DNA of 64,000 bases from Patiria pectinifera (Eukaryota; Echinodermata; Asteroidea; Valvatida; Asterinidae), in NCBI GenBank assembly GCA_029964075.1, contig CM057150.1, positions 4,689,717 through 4,753,716 on the forward strand. Direction: 5' to 3'. A model generated the notes under the pieces. That model was not told the DNA's origin. It ran no database searches and saw only the letters and a program-made list of their open reading frames with translations. The first letter of the stretch is position 1. Each line of letters begins with the position of its first letter. Below, one piece after another: positions 58,401 through 62,830 of this stretch. Made by a program: the position numbers and the translations under genes.

Positions 58401-59620
58401 CAGTAGTCGTGGCCGAGCGGTTAAGGCGACAGACTAGAAATCTGTTGGGATCTCCCCGCGCAGGTTCAAATCCTGCCGAATACGAAATTCTTTTATCAAT
58501 TTCCCGATTACGTCACAATACATAAACTAGAGTTTCAACTATAAAACAGTTAAAAAACATAGGACGCCAGTAGTCGTGGCCGAGCGGTTAAGGCGACAGA
58601 CTAGAAATCTGTTGGGGTATCCCCGCGCAGGTTCGAATCCTGCCGACTACGAATTTATTTTTTATTAATTGCTGGACGCACCTAAAAGATTCCATAAGCT
58701 AGAGTTTCGTCTACAAAACTTCAACAATTTGGCCCGCGCAGTAGTCGTGGCCGAGCGGTTGAGGCGACAGACTAGAAATATGTTGAAGTCTCTCCACGCT
58801 GGTTCGAATCTTGCCGACTACGAAATTATTATCTGGATCATTTTTTATTCAAAATATATGTACTTGTATTCACTTCAAAATATCATCTTGGACACAATGT
58901 TGTTTTGATATCTACAGGTCCTATGTGCTTTGTTAATTGTCATGATGTTATTTGTGGATATCATTTAGCCCTGCAATCGCTGTCTGATTGGGTCATTTCA
59001 GGTTCGGTTTTACTTTGTAAGGTGACTTTTTGATTCCAATACTTTTTATTGCTCTTTGATTCTTGCAGCGAGGGTGGTCACCCTGGTCGAGACAATCGTA
59101 TGACGTCGTGGCAATGACCGAGAATCTGGGCATCGAGAAGGCAGAGGTCGGGGAAACAACTAACGCCGACCCCGAAGCTGCGCATCGGTCGAAATCCGCC
59201 TCAGGTGCACCGGCCGACGGCCCGGAGGCCCCCATGCCGGACGTGGTGGCGCGCGGTGCTGAAGGTGACGCCGGCACTGATGACAATCCGGCCGGGATCT
59301 GGCAGGGGCCGGACGTCAATTCAGCGCAAGGATATGACGAGCCCGATGACCTGGCCAATGACTCCGCTGATGACAAACCAACAATGTCAGATGGCCAGAA
59401 GGTACCGGCGGAGGGCGCCAGTGCCAAGCCTACCCCTCCCACCAAACCGTCCAGAAAGGACCGGCCGGCCTCCCGGATCGGTGTCGGTGACACACAACAG
59501 GGAATGAGCACGGGAGCCAGACCTGGCCAGAAGGCGGGCGAAATGTCTTCTTGGAACGATGGCGGAGATATTGCGGACCTTGGAGACGACAAACCTCCCG
59601 TGAGGGAATTATTCATTTGA
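25414..59620 (+). CDS. MUC4/SUSD2-like membrane protein (NIDO-IPT-AMOP-VWD-sushi), two alternative ends
   Basis: This entry covers the whole gene; the exons are listed separately. It is a type I membrane glycoprotein for the cell surface. NIDO, AMOP and VWD together are known in MUC4, SUSD2 and related adhesion proteins. Eighteen common exons encode the following, by residue: signal peptide 1-27, NIDO about 60-270, IPT/TIG-like 277-371, a beta-type linker domain 372-483, AMOP 518-677, VWD 678-875, a Cys-bearing segment 875-964, and sushi-type modules 965-1031 and 1032-1085. Every junction keeps the frame. Two 3' ends follow: A (53274-53412 plus 54207-54309, 1,165 aa) and B (57151-57260 plus 59069-59620, 1,305 aa). 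No EGF modules or long mucin array were seen, unlike vertebrate MUC4. Sushi modules after the VWD recall SUSD2, but NIDO and IPT do not. True orthology is open. Confidence 0.88.
29146..29610. mobile_element. TTAA-targeting MITE (piggyBac-like), copy 2
   Basis: It starts CCCTAAAGGGGCCGG and ends CCGGCCCCTTTAGGG, with TTAA on both sides (29,142-29,145; 29,611-29,614). The body matches the copy at 20,260. Its ends are less changed than in copy 1, so it may be younger. Confidence 0.8.
30126..30343 (-). repeat. Dispersed repeat, copy 2 (reversed)
   Basis: It reads as the reverse complement of 18,921-19,336, but with the middle shortened. Shared blocks are ACTTCCATAGACCCCAATGG and TTGAGGGCATGCAA. 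Confidence 0.65.
31507..31634 (+). CDS. MUC4/SUSD2-like exon 2: NIDO start
   Basis: Phase 1 in, phase 0 out at GTAAGT. After a linker it reads LTEPFPFYNRKYDSIF. The F-x-F-Y-x-x-x-Y-x-x-I-F pattern is the opening strand pair of NIDO domains. Confidence 0.85.
32477..32560 (+). CDS. MUC4/SUSD2-like exon 3: NIDO
   Basis: A 28-codon, phase-0 exon starting VNDDGILTLGAPLP, which matches the V-N-x-x-G-x-L-x-F strand of NIDO. It ends with MGDV before GTGAGT. Confidence 0.88.
33370..33627 (+). CDS. MUC4/SUSD2-like exon 4: NIDO core
   Basis: An 86-codon, phase-0 exon. It contains VVIAPLWSEVNTADPASTGT then VYYRVG, the I-A-P-x-W-x-x-V-N signature of NIDO followed by its next strand. It ends at CAG|GTATAC. 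Confidence 0.92.
33746..34063. mobile_element. MITE family 4 (hAT-like), copy with target duplication
   Basis: The ends CAAGGGCGGATCCAG and CTGGATCCGCCCTTG are inverted repeats. GGTAACGG on the left and GGTAATGG on the right are an 8-bp target duplication with one change, the size used by hAT elements. It lies within a GCGTAGC-type repeat (33,711 to about 34,125). Confidence 0.75.
34235..34725. mobile_element. Foldback family 5, copy 2
   Basis: CACGAAGTAACACT recurs in both directions, and the outer arms (CACCGACACCACGGAGTAAC and a reversed partner near 34,705-34,728) pair with some changes. The inner TTTTCACGAACTGA is shared with the element at 18,081. Confidence 0.6.
34855..34959 (+). CDS. 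MUC4/SUSD2-like exon 5: NIDO core
   Basis: A 35-codon, phase-0 exon reading PNSFQAILVYDSLRSFVIFY then YSELNYL. The N-x-F-Q-A-x-L and S-F-V-I-F-x-Y motifs are the most typical stretch of NIDO. Confidence 0.93.
35115..35270 (+). repeat. Dispersed repeat pair, copy 1
   Basis: It shares AACTGCGTATT, AACACGC and GTTGCTCGAAATGT blocks in order with 50,518-50,660. Both lie in introns of the same gene. Confidence 0.55.
35714..35829. mobile_element. MITE family 3, copy 2
   Basis: CGTTTGTTTATGGTGAAAAT at the left and ACACCATAAACAAACG at the right, the same termini as at 6,768. The middle is shorter. It lies in the intron before NIDO exon 6. Confidence 0.7.
36381..36552 (+). CDS. MUC4/SUSD2-like exon 6: NIDO end
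   Basis: Phase 0 in, phase 1 out. It begins VGFNAGDIWGGFSYPFP and later has GAYVFRVD. The G-F-N-A-G-D and W/Y-x-F-R-V-D motifs close the NIDO domain. Confidence 0.92.
36553..37180. other. Intron between NIDO and IPT exons
   Basis: A strand with few G and many C and A (CCTAACCTTAACTCTAAC and similar). I recognise no repeat family or exon. Confidence 0.4.
37181..37465 (+). CDS. MUC4/SUSD2-like exon 7: IPT/TIG-like domain
   Basis: A 95-codon exon, phase 1 at both ends, so it is a self-contained module. It starts with VWPISGPMMGGNKISLAP, close to the P-x-x-G-P-x-x-G-G-x-x-I/V-x-I pattern of IPT/TIG immunoglobulin-like folds, and has paired cysteines (TCDL, TCVF, VCIP). The GC content is well above that of the introns. 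Confidence 0.75.
37764..38100 (+). CDS. MUC4/SUSD2-like exon 8: beta-type linker domain before AMOP
   Basis: Phase 1 in, phase 2 out at GG|GTGAGT. It contains SPLTITWVPSLF, LRISIMQYDE, and TFSFTPGPLENI. The alternating hydrophobic strands resemble the region between NIDO and AMOP in SUSD2/MUC4 relatives. I do not know a named domain for it. Confidence 0.8.
38101..40504. other. Unclassified intron block with minisatellite
   Basis: 38,425-38,755 is a degenerate tandem array of about seven or more units like AGTAAACCTCGCTGTT with spacers of about 25-30 bases. 38,760 to about 40,080 has a different texture from other introns: balanced bases, few homopolymers and many CG pairs. No conserved protein was recognised in any frame, so I give it no family. 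Confidence 0.5.
40505..40606 (+). CDS. MUC4/SUSD2-like exon 9: pre-AMOP segment
   Basis: Phase 2 at both ends. It reads YPVALYSDAHMLGYLLDQDY then WADAEC. The L-x-x-L/M-G-Y-L-L and W-A-x-x-x-C patterns precede AMOP in SUSD2 and MUC4. Confidence 0.87.
41579..41791 (+). CDS. MUC4/SUSD2-like exon 10: AMOP domain, first part
   Basis: Phase 2 at both ends. It contains LPSYLANVPPCPCTLEQAQI, the hallmark L-P-x-x-L-x-x-x-P-P-C-P-C of AMOP, then spaced cysteines (GGC, SC, RRC). Confidence 0.94.
42273..42538 (+). CDS. MUC4/SUSD2-like exon 11: AMOP domain, second part
   Basis: Phase 2 in, phase 1 out. It has AECCYDVDNSNLVL, then VDVMPYQVCCRWGDDDAC, and RRPKGCADY. The two C-C pairs and R-P-x-x-x-C-x-x-Y finish the AMOP pattern. 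Confidence 0.94.
42560..43085 (-). mobile_element. LINE 3' fragment with (AGC)n tail
   Basis: Read on the minus strand, the sequence starts like the C-terminal part of a non-LTR retrotransposon ORF2: LLYACESLVVTKHFETYI, then CYRIVLKISQRYHF, then a KWLGHALRKP-like stretch. The order C-E-S ... C-Y-R-x-x-L ... W-x-G-H is common in RTE/CR1-like LINEs. The later part has stops and is decayed. The minus-strand 3' end is a run of AGC triplets (42,560-42,590), typical of the simple tails of such elements. It lies in the intron between AMOP and VWD exons. Confidence 0.7.
43338..43496 (+). CDS. MUC4/SUSD2-like exon 12: VWD start
   Basis: Phase 1 at both ends. It reads FIFGDPHFITFDQRRYTFNG then GEYRMM. 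GDPH-x-x-T-F-D and Y-x-F-N-G-x-G-E-Y are the VWD opening signature. In MUC4 the GDPH motif is a known cleavage site (between Asp and Pro), and it is intact here. Confidence 0.96.
43497..44506. other. Intron between VWD exons
   Basis: An open frame runs on from the VWD exon into this intron, but the good donor at 43,497 and loss of VWD motifs show it is intronic. I see nothing else here. Confidence 0.45.
44507..44677 (+). CDS. MUC4/SUSD2-like exon 13: VWD
   Basis: Phase 1 at both ends. It reads VASFLNAVVMQETGSDIVHV and then VELGNLRSLNLYVHQG. This matches the A-T-x-F-x-A-V-A-x-Q strand found in MUC4/SUSD2-type VWD. Confidence 0.93.
44678..45531. other. Intron with strand-asymmetric A/C-rich tract
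   Basis: 44,695-45,270 is rich in A and C and poor in G on the + strand, with loose AACCCAAA and CTCAATCTCAAT repeats. No family was recognised. Confidence 0.45.
45532..45656 (+). CDS. MUC4/SUSD2-like exon 14: VWD
   Basis: Phase 1 in, phase 0 out at GTAAGC. It reads GVTVFVNSQFSRIMVAFQTS and continues with hydrophobic strands (KILVDVAAW). This is the middle of the VWD sheet. Confidence 0.88.
46519..46654 (+). CDS. MUC4/SUSD2-like exon 15: VWD end
   Basis: Phase 0 in, phase 1 out. It reads TSAVVTGLLGDMDNDPDNDI. The G-L-L-G-x-x-x-x-D-x-x-x-D acidic loop is the conserved end of VWD and probably binds calcium. Confidence 0.93.
46715..46985. mobile_element. Palindromic element, relative of 4,968
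   Basis: AAAGTTTGCGGGTAACACC at the left and GGTGTTACCCACAAACTTT at the right, then inner arms TTCTTGTAAGAAGTGTGGTT and reverse. The right flank also has CCGCCATGCAAAACTTCAAG, matching the GGCTTTGCATGG edge of the first copy in reverse. Confidence 0.7.
47024..47245. mobile_element. MITE family 4, right-truncated copy
   Basis: It starts CAAGGGCGGATCCAGGGG and shares GACATCGCAATAAAGGCAGG with the copy at 33,746. The right inverted end is missing. Confidence 0.65.
47246..47916. other. Intron before exon 16
   Basis: No exon. 47,560-47,760 repeats TTTGGGTAAA- and TTTACCCA-like blocks in both directions, possibly a further foldback. A run of about 20 A lies near 47,850. Confidence 0.4.
47917..48186 (+). 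CDS. MUC4/SUSD2-like exon 16: post-VWD cysteine segment
   Basis: Phase 1 at both ends. The first codon is a split Trp. It contains FHYDGLTKHKDY, TTCKGLEECIFDMSVTQT and GQNC. A C-x-x-x-x-x-C-x-x-D segment follows VWD in MUC4 and SUSD2 relatives. The donor at 48187 (GTAGGT) gives the right phase; a second GT at 48191 would not. Confidence 0.9.
48418..48648. mobile_element. Palindromic element, relative of 4,968
   Basis: It opens GACTTGAGGCTTTGCAAGGT and ends ATGGTGTTTCCGCAAACCTT. Between them is GGCACTCTCCTGAAGACGG and GACCGGAACGTCGAG, a block absent from the first copy. Confidence 0.65.
49357..49557 (+). CDS. MUC4/SUSD2-like exon 17: sushi (CCP) domain 1
   Basis: A 67-codon, phase 1-1 exon, the usual one-exon form of a sushi module. 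It has four cysteines (ETCAYIPSPANG; FSCVD; RTCE; PECSG) and the conserved W before the last one (SPTWSD). Confidence 0.94.
49632..49948 (+). mobile_element. tRNA-derived SINE
   Basis: The head has an A box (TGGTCCAGTGGTTACGG) and a B box (GGGTTCGAACC). The body has CCTTGAGCAAGACACTTTAC and ATAAATGGGTACCTGTGAG. The end has AAAGCGCTTTGAGATC, AAAGCGCTATGGAGG and a TTATTATTATTAT tail. This order is typical of tRNA SINEs in marine animals. It lies in the intron between the two sushi exons. Confidence 0.8.
50325..50486 (+). CDS. MUC4/SUSD2-like exon 18: sushi-type module 2 and branch point
   Basis: A phase 1-1 exon with four cysteines (TNCNTD; FGCPG; LTCIGGSW; VDCLG) and the typical G-x-W before the last. 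It is short for a sushi domain. This is the last exon common to both forms; its phase-1 end fits the start of both anchor exons. Confidence 0.88.
51180..51379 (+). repeat. Two tandem ~98-bp copies
   Basis: AAAAATGTCGATCGCGACAA through AGCACACGAAATGTTCAGG occurs twice, head to tail, with very few changes. The core TCGATCGCGA is itself palindromic. The close match suggests a recent duplication. Confidence 0.85.
51838..51937 (+). repeat. CACAAGTCC tandem array
   Basis: About ten irregular units of CACAAGTCC and CCAAGTCC. About 110 bases further on, GGACTTGTGATT, ACTTGTGAC and GACTTGTGATGTCC (52,045-52,083) are complementary to them. Confidence 0.75.
53274..53412 (+). CDS. MUC4/SUSD2-like cassette A: membrane anchor exon
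   Basis: It enters in phase 1 after GAACAG and leaves in phase 2 at GG|GTAGGT. It reads AEAGGLSGGAIAGIVIGSLV and continues GVALIVLVVVFF with a LRR stop-transfer, then GGFGEKDLEQSG. This is a clear single transmembrane segment. A decayed duplicate lies at 20,927. Confidence 0.9.
53557..53590 (+). repeat. (AAAC)n microsatellite
   Basis: About eight units of AAAC, partly AACG, in the intron within cassette A. Confidence 0.8.
54207..54309 (+). CDS. MUC4/SUSD2-like cassette A: tail exon and stop
   Basis: It restores the phase-2 codon and reads TKVNAPAENWGMEEEGKN, then a small-residue stretch ending HASEV and TAA at 54307-54309. The tail is short and acidic. The PAENWG core is also kept in the duplicate at 21,493, which supports its being real coding sequence. 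Confidence 0.85.
54444..54449 (+). promoter_or_regulatory. Candidate poly(A) signal of form A
   Basis: An AATAAA 135 bases after the form A stop. It is placed where a short terminal-exon 3' UTR would end, so form A could be made by ending transcription here. Confidence 0.45.
54527..54751. mobile_element. Foldback downstream of cassette A
   Basis: TAAATTCCAAAGAGTGAAAT faces a reversed AAAGAGTGAAAATTC arm; the inner GGGACTAGACGTTTTAAAGT also pairs. It is absent from the relic duplicate at 21.6-22 kb. Confidence 0.7.
55420..55564. mobile_element. Palindromic element downstream of cassette A
   Basis: GTGACAGATGGAATGTTCCA faces its reverse copy around a short GAGGCGAAGACGA loop, with outer arms GTGCAATGG and CCATTGCAC. 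It is also absent from the relic duplicate. Confidence 0.75.
55565..57150. other. Region between cassettes A and B
   Basis: The first 400 bases match the end of the relic duplicate. The rest is AT-rich. A GGACCCGCCCTTG remnant of MITE family 4 stands near 56,690. No exon was seen. Confidence 0.5.
57151..57260 (+). CDS. MUC4/SUSD2-like cassette B: membrane anchor exon
   Basis: It enters in phase 1 after TTGGCAG and leaves in phase 0 at CCG|GTAAGG. It reads DDGSRGRTIGISIGLVLAVL then VCLGAILCGIMCYKRKP. This is a second, unrelated single transmembrane segment with a basic stop-transfer and membrane-side cysteines that could be palmitoylated. Confidence 0.88.
57261..58065. other. Cassette B intron before the tRNA array
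   Basis: It holds a GC-rich repeat-like stretch (57,290-57,380, with facing GGCGCCAGACT and AGCGCCGCAACTG parts) and G and C runs. No exon is supported. Confidence 0.4.
58066..58147 (+). tRNA. tRNA-Ser-AGA: tRNA-Ser(AGA), copy 1
   Basis: 82 nt. The acceptor stem GTAGTCG/CGACTAC pairs fully. The anticodon arm ACAGA-CTAGAAA-TCTGT gives AGA, and the long class II variable arm is GGGGTCTCCCC. A box (TGGCCGAGCGG) and B box (GGTTCGAATCC) are intact. A TTTT terminator follows within 10 bases. It closely matches the animal tRNA-Ser(AGA) as I know it. Confidence 0.96.
58235..58316 (+). tRNA. tRNA-Ser-AGA: tRNA-Ser(AGA), copy 2
   Basis: Same sequence as copy 1 over all arms, with all stems paired and both promoter boxes intact, and TTTT shortly after. 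It starts 169 bases after copy 1. The flanks are also similar, so the repeat unit includes more than the gene. Confidence 0.96.
58403..58484 (+). tRNA. tRNA-Ser-AGA: tRNA-Ser(AGA), copy 3, slightly degraded
   Basis: The 3' acceptor strand is CGAATAC instead of CGACTAC, which breaks one acceptor pair. The variable arm has one change (GGGATCTCCCC), and the T loop has A for G. It may still be transcribed, but it is probably losing function. Confidence 0.8.
58570..58651 (+). tRNA. tRNA-Ser-AGA: tRNA-Ser(AGA), copy 4
   Basis: All stems pair. The only visible change is one base in the variable-arm loop (GGGGTATCCCC). The T run follows about 4 bases after the gene. It is likely functional. Confidence 0.93.
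58741..58822 (+). pseudogene. tRNA-Ser(AGA)-like copy 5, decayed
   Basis: The anticodon is still AGA, but the anticodon stem has a mismatch (TATGT for TCTGT). The variable arm is lost (TGAAGTCTCTCCACGC) and the T stem is broken (CTGG against CTTG). It is probably a dead copy at the 3' end of the array. Confidence 0.8.
59069..59620 (+). CDS. MUC4/SUSD2-like cassette B: long tail exon and stop
   Basis: 183 codons in phase 0, ending at TGA 59618-59620. It starts RGWSPWSRQSYDVVAMTENL and becomes rich in Ala, Asp, Glu, Gly and Pro (for example PTPPTKPSRKDRPASRIG), ending PPVRELFI. It looks disordered and acidic with one Pro/Lys/Arg stretch that could bind SH3-type domains, and a hydrophobic C-terminus that could be a PDZ ligand. 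Both are guesses. The GC content is much higher than that of its surroundings. Confidence 0.87.
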   Translation, partial: RGWSPWSRQSYDVVAMTENLGIEKAEVGETTNADPEAAHRSKSASGAPADGPEAPMPDVVARGAEGDAGTDDNPAGIWQGPDVNSAQGYDEPDDLANDSADDKPTMSDGQKVPAEGASAKPTPPTKPSRKDRPASRIGVGDTQQGMSTGARPGQKAGEMSSWNDGGDIADLGDDKPPVRELFI

Positions 59621-60010
59621 GTCAAGATGAATTTCAGGTCCAAACTATATAAGTCCTAACTTGCAGCTTCAACGGTAAGCAAATCCGAAACACACAAACA
59701 TGCAAACACACCCAATACTCACATCAACTAAGAACAAACAGCCTTCACCTTAAAAAAAACCAACCCATATTATTCGCTATTTCTTATCTATGTCTGAGGG
59801 AACTTCGCTTGAAAACATTTGACAAGAACAAGTACTGGACGAGTCTATAATAACCGTACTATATAACTATCTATCGAACTTTTCTTTGGTTTTATAAGGT
59901 TTTTAAGGTTTTTGTCATATCAAACTTAAAGTGTTCGCATAAAAAGGACAAAAATAAATACTGATGTGACTGAACTGTTTGAAAAGGCAGTCACATTAGT
60001 ACGCGGTTTC

Positions 60011-60016
60011 AATAAA
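60011..60016 (+). promoter_or_regulatory. Candidate poly(A) signal of form B
   Basis: An AATAAA about 390 bases after the form B stop, followed some 25 bases later by a GT-rich stretch (TAGTGTGTGTT), the usual downstream element. Confidence 0.55.
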
Positions 60017-62697
60017 CTTGGGGCCGAGGTAGAGTCTTTTTAGTGTGTGTTCTTTGCTAGCGCTTTTCTTCAATAGTACAATGGATATACATGAAACTTT
60101 CACCAAATATGTCCAAAATACCAGCCTATAACATATCTCATTTGCACTTGTTTTGATAATTGCTACATATTTTGAATATTTTCTTTAATTTGGGTCCAGA
60201 TCATTCTGATTCACCCTGAAGATATGTTCAATCAAAATGTAAGATCAATGAAAACAAGTTTGATAGAAAGAAAATGTTGAAGAAATTTAGTCTGCTGACT
60301 CAACAAGTGCACTCTTTATCAATGGAACTAGCCTGAACATCGAGATGGTTTCTTAGTTGTGTTGTCTTAATGTAAAATGTTTGTATAACGAGAACAAGGA
60401 AATATATTGTAATAAATAGACTTGTATGAAAAATCAGTTTGTTAATTTAGTTTGCTTTTGAATATTTGTGCCCCTTTTTTTTCAATTCTGCTTAGTAAAT
60501 TGTTCTTGTCTCATAGGAAACGTATACTTACCTTATACATTTTGTTTATGTTCAGGCTACTACTTAAAATCGCCGAATACTCAGTTTTCACATTATTCTT
60601 TAGAAGCAGGTTCTTTATTTTACATATTTATCAGCATTATCGTCAACAGATTCTGAATTATTGTACATTTGTTTGATTCACATCAAGTAAAGCAACGCTT
60701 ATTAATATGTCGTTAATATATTTGTTCCGATAGTTTTAAGTATCGTAGCTTTTCATAATTTTGAATTTGTTTTGAAGGTTTTTTTTGTGCTTTCGATTCT
60801 TTGGATGATATTCAGTGTTCAATCCTGATTATGCAAGTAAACCAATCAATGCAACGTTTGTTAATAAACCTTACAGTAATTTATATTTAATTTTGTAAAT
60901 GAATGCTGAAATGATTATAAAATGCATAAATGTCATAAAGATTAGGGTGTTTTTTTAAGGGTTTTGCTTTCCTTTTTTCAATCTAATGATTGATGTTTGT
61001 GCCGTAATGATGAAAGAACGTAATATCTATCAATTCGCTAATCAATTGCAGTTACAAGTGAAGCTCTGTAATGTATGTTGAAGAAAACCAATGAGGACAG
61101 TCAATAATATTAATTTACGGGGGTTTTGGGTTCAATTTGGATGTTGTAACCGAGAGGTATATTTTGTTATAGACTACGTTACTTTACATTGTGCTTTATA
61201 CTCCGTCATCAATAGACTACAACTTGCCCTTGCTCTCCCTTTATACTGCTGTATTTAAAAAAAAAAAGTAATAAAACAGATATCAAGTCTTCCTGAAGAA
61301 ATTTGCACTCTTCGTATTCATAATGAAATCTCATTTTGTGTAAATCAGTGGCTGTCATATGTAATTATATCAACAACGTCGAATGCGGTATGTTGCTTGA
61401 GTTGCAACAAAACAAAAGATAACCCTGCCCGGGCCTGACGCCGCGCCATGATGTATCAAATCCAAAGCGGAGCAGATACTCGGTGTTCCCCTTATATTTT
61501 TATTGGAACCCCGAGCTTCGCTTGAATGAGGCCCTCTGTCCTGTTATCAATTAGTCAGCTTCTAGAAAAAAAATCGTTCGGTACAAAATGCAAAGGTTAA
61601 AGGGTAAAGTTAGGAGATATTGTTTGATCACGGGCTGAGGGTGTGCCTTCGCGGTAATAGCGCCATCACTCGCTTTGCGGCCAATCACGATGCAGCAATC
61701 AATCAAGTCCCGGAAGTTAAGAAATTCTGTCCGATGCGGGCGCTCTAAAGACCAGCCGGCCATGATGGCGTTTGTGAAGTTGCGATTGCGCAGTACATTG
61801 AACCCTTCACCCAATGCAAGTCATACATTTGGCATTTCTCAAAACCCGATTTGTCTCCAGATGCGTCTTCAACTCGACACCGAAACAATGCGTGGCCAAT
61901 AATATATGCAAATACTGGAAGACCCAAAACAGTGGCTGCTTTCGTGGGACTCAAGTCGGGTTGCCACAAATCACGAATCTGCAGAATGTAGCCTCGGTCT
62001 GAGGTGAGGTCGGGGTTTCAAACAATGGCCCATAATTGTGCTCTGCGCCTCTGCGGCAATGCAATGAACTTTGCCCGGTTGGGCGCGTGGGTAGCTTGCA
62101 TCAACATCGTACCATAAGTCAATCATTAACTCCGAAACAATAACTGATCGGACATGGACGCTTAGATGACAAAACAAGCATTAATGCTAATCGCCGCTCC
62201 GCCTACAACGATCAGCTCTGTTCTCTTTCGCTTTGTAATTCCGGTGTAATCAACAGAAAAATAATTGATTGGAATATTTTGAATGCCAGAGGGATAGTGC
62301 GTTAATTGAATTCCTATTAGATTATGTCACAACTTCGGGGATTTGCCCATGACTCACCGCTTACTCCACTCGACATATCTTCATTTATTCAAAAATAATT
62401 AAAAAACATGGGCAAGTACACACTTTGTACTTGCAATGAGAAATAAACAAAATTCCAGTGGTTATTACTCATGCCACGTTTTATATTTGTTTTTCAAAAA
62501 AACAAGAATATGAGTCAGAAAATTACCAGAAATTAAAAACTGGTTAAAACAATATAGTTCAGTTAAAGCAAGATGATGAGTCAAACTTTAATGAAAGTCG
62601 ACCTTTAGCGTCAAGGCGGATTCGAGGGGCCATAGTTTTGCATCGCTTGTATATATGCATGTGTGAATATCCGGACGCGTGGTCGCTGCACACACAA

Positions 62698-62830
62698 ACG
62701 GGGCCCCTTTCAATGGACAAACCATTGTGCATGATATATGATTATACAAAGCAACTGGCCCTTGACAGATTTATCTGAACAATAGCTAACATCACAATAC
62801 TTTCGCCATCGAAGGGGGCCTTCGTGATAG
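62698..62830. mobile_element. MITE family 1, copy 3
   Basis: GGGGCCCCTTTCAATGG at the left faces CGAAGGGGGCCTTCGTGA at the right. Its middle (TCTGAACAATAGCTAAC) matches the interrupted site in copy 1 without the insert. Confidence 0.7.

Noticed and set aside
25414-59620. Naming the gene MUC4 or SUSD2
   Set aside because: NIDO-AMOP-VWD fits MUC4, and VWD followed by sushi fits SUSD2, but the mixture with an IPT-like exon prevents an orthologue name without a tree.
58993-59643. 216-codon minus-strand open frame
   Set aside because: It is opposite the GC-rich tail exon B, which has a good acceptor, correct phase and a sensible tail. The minus frame shows no family motif.
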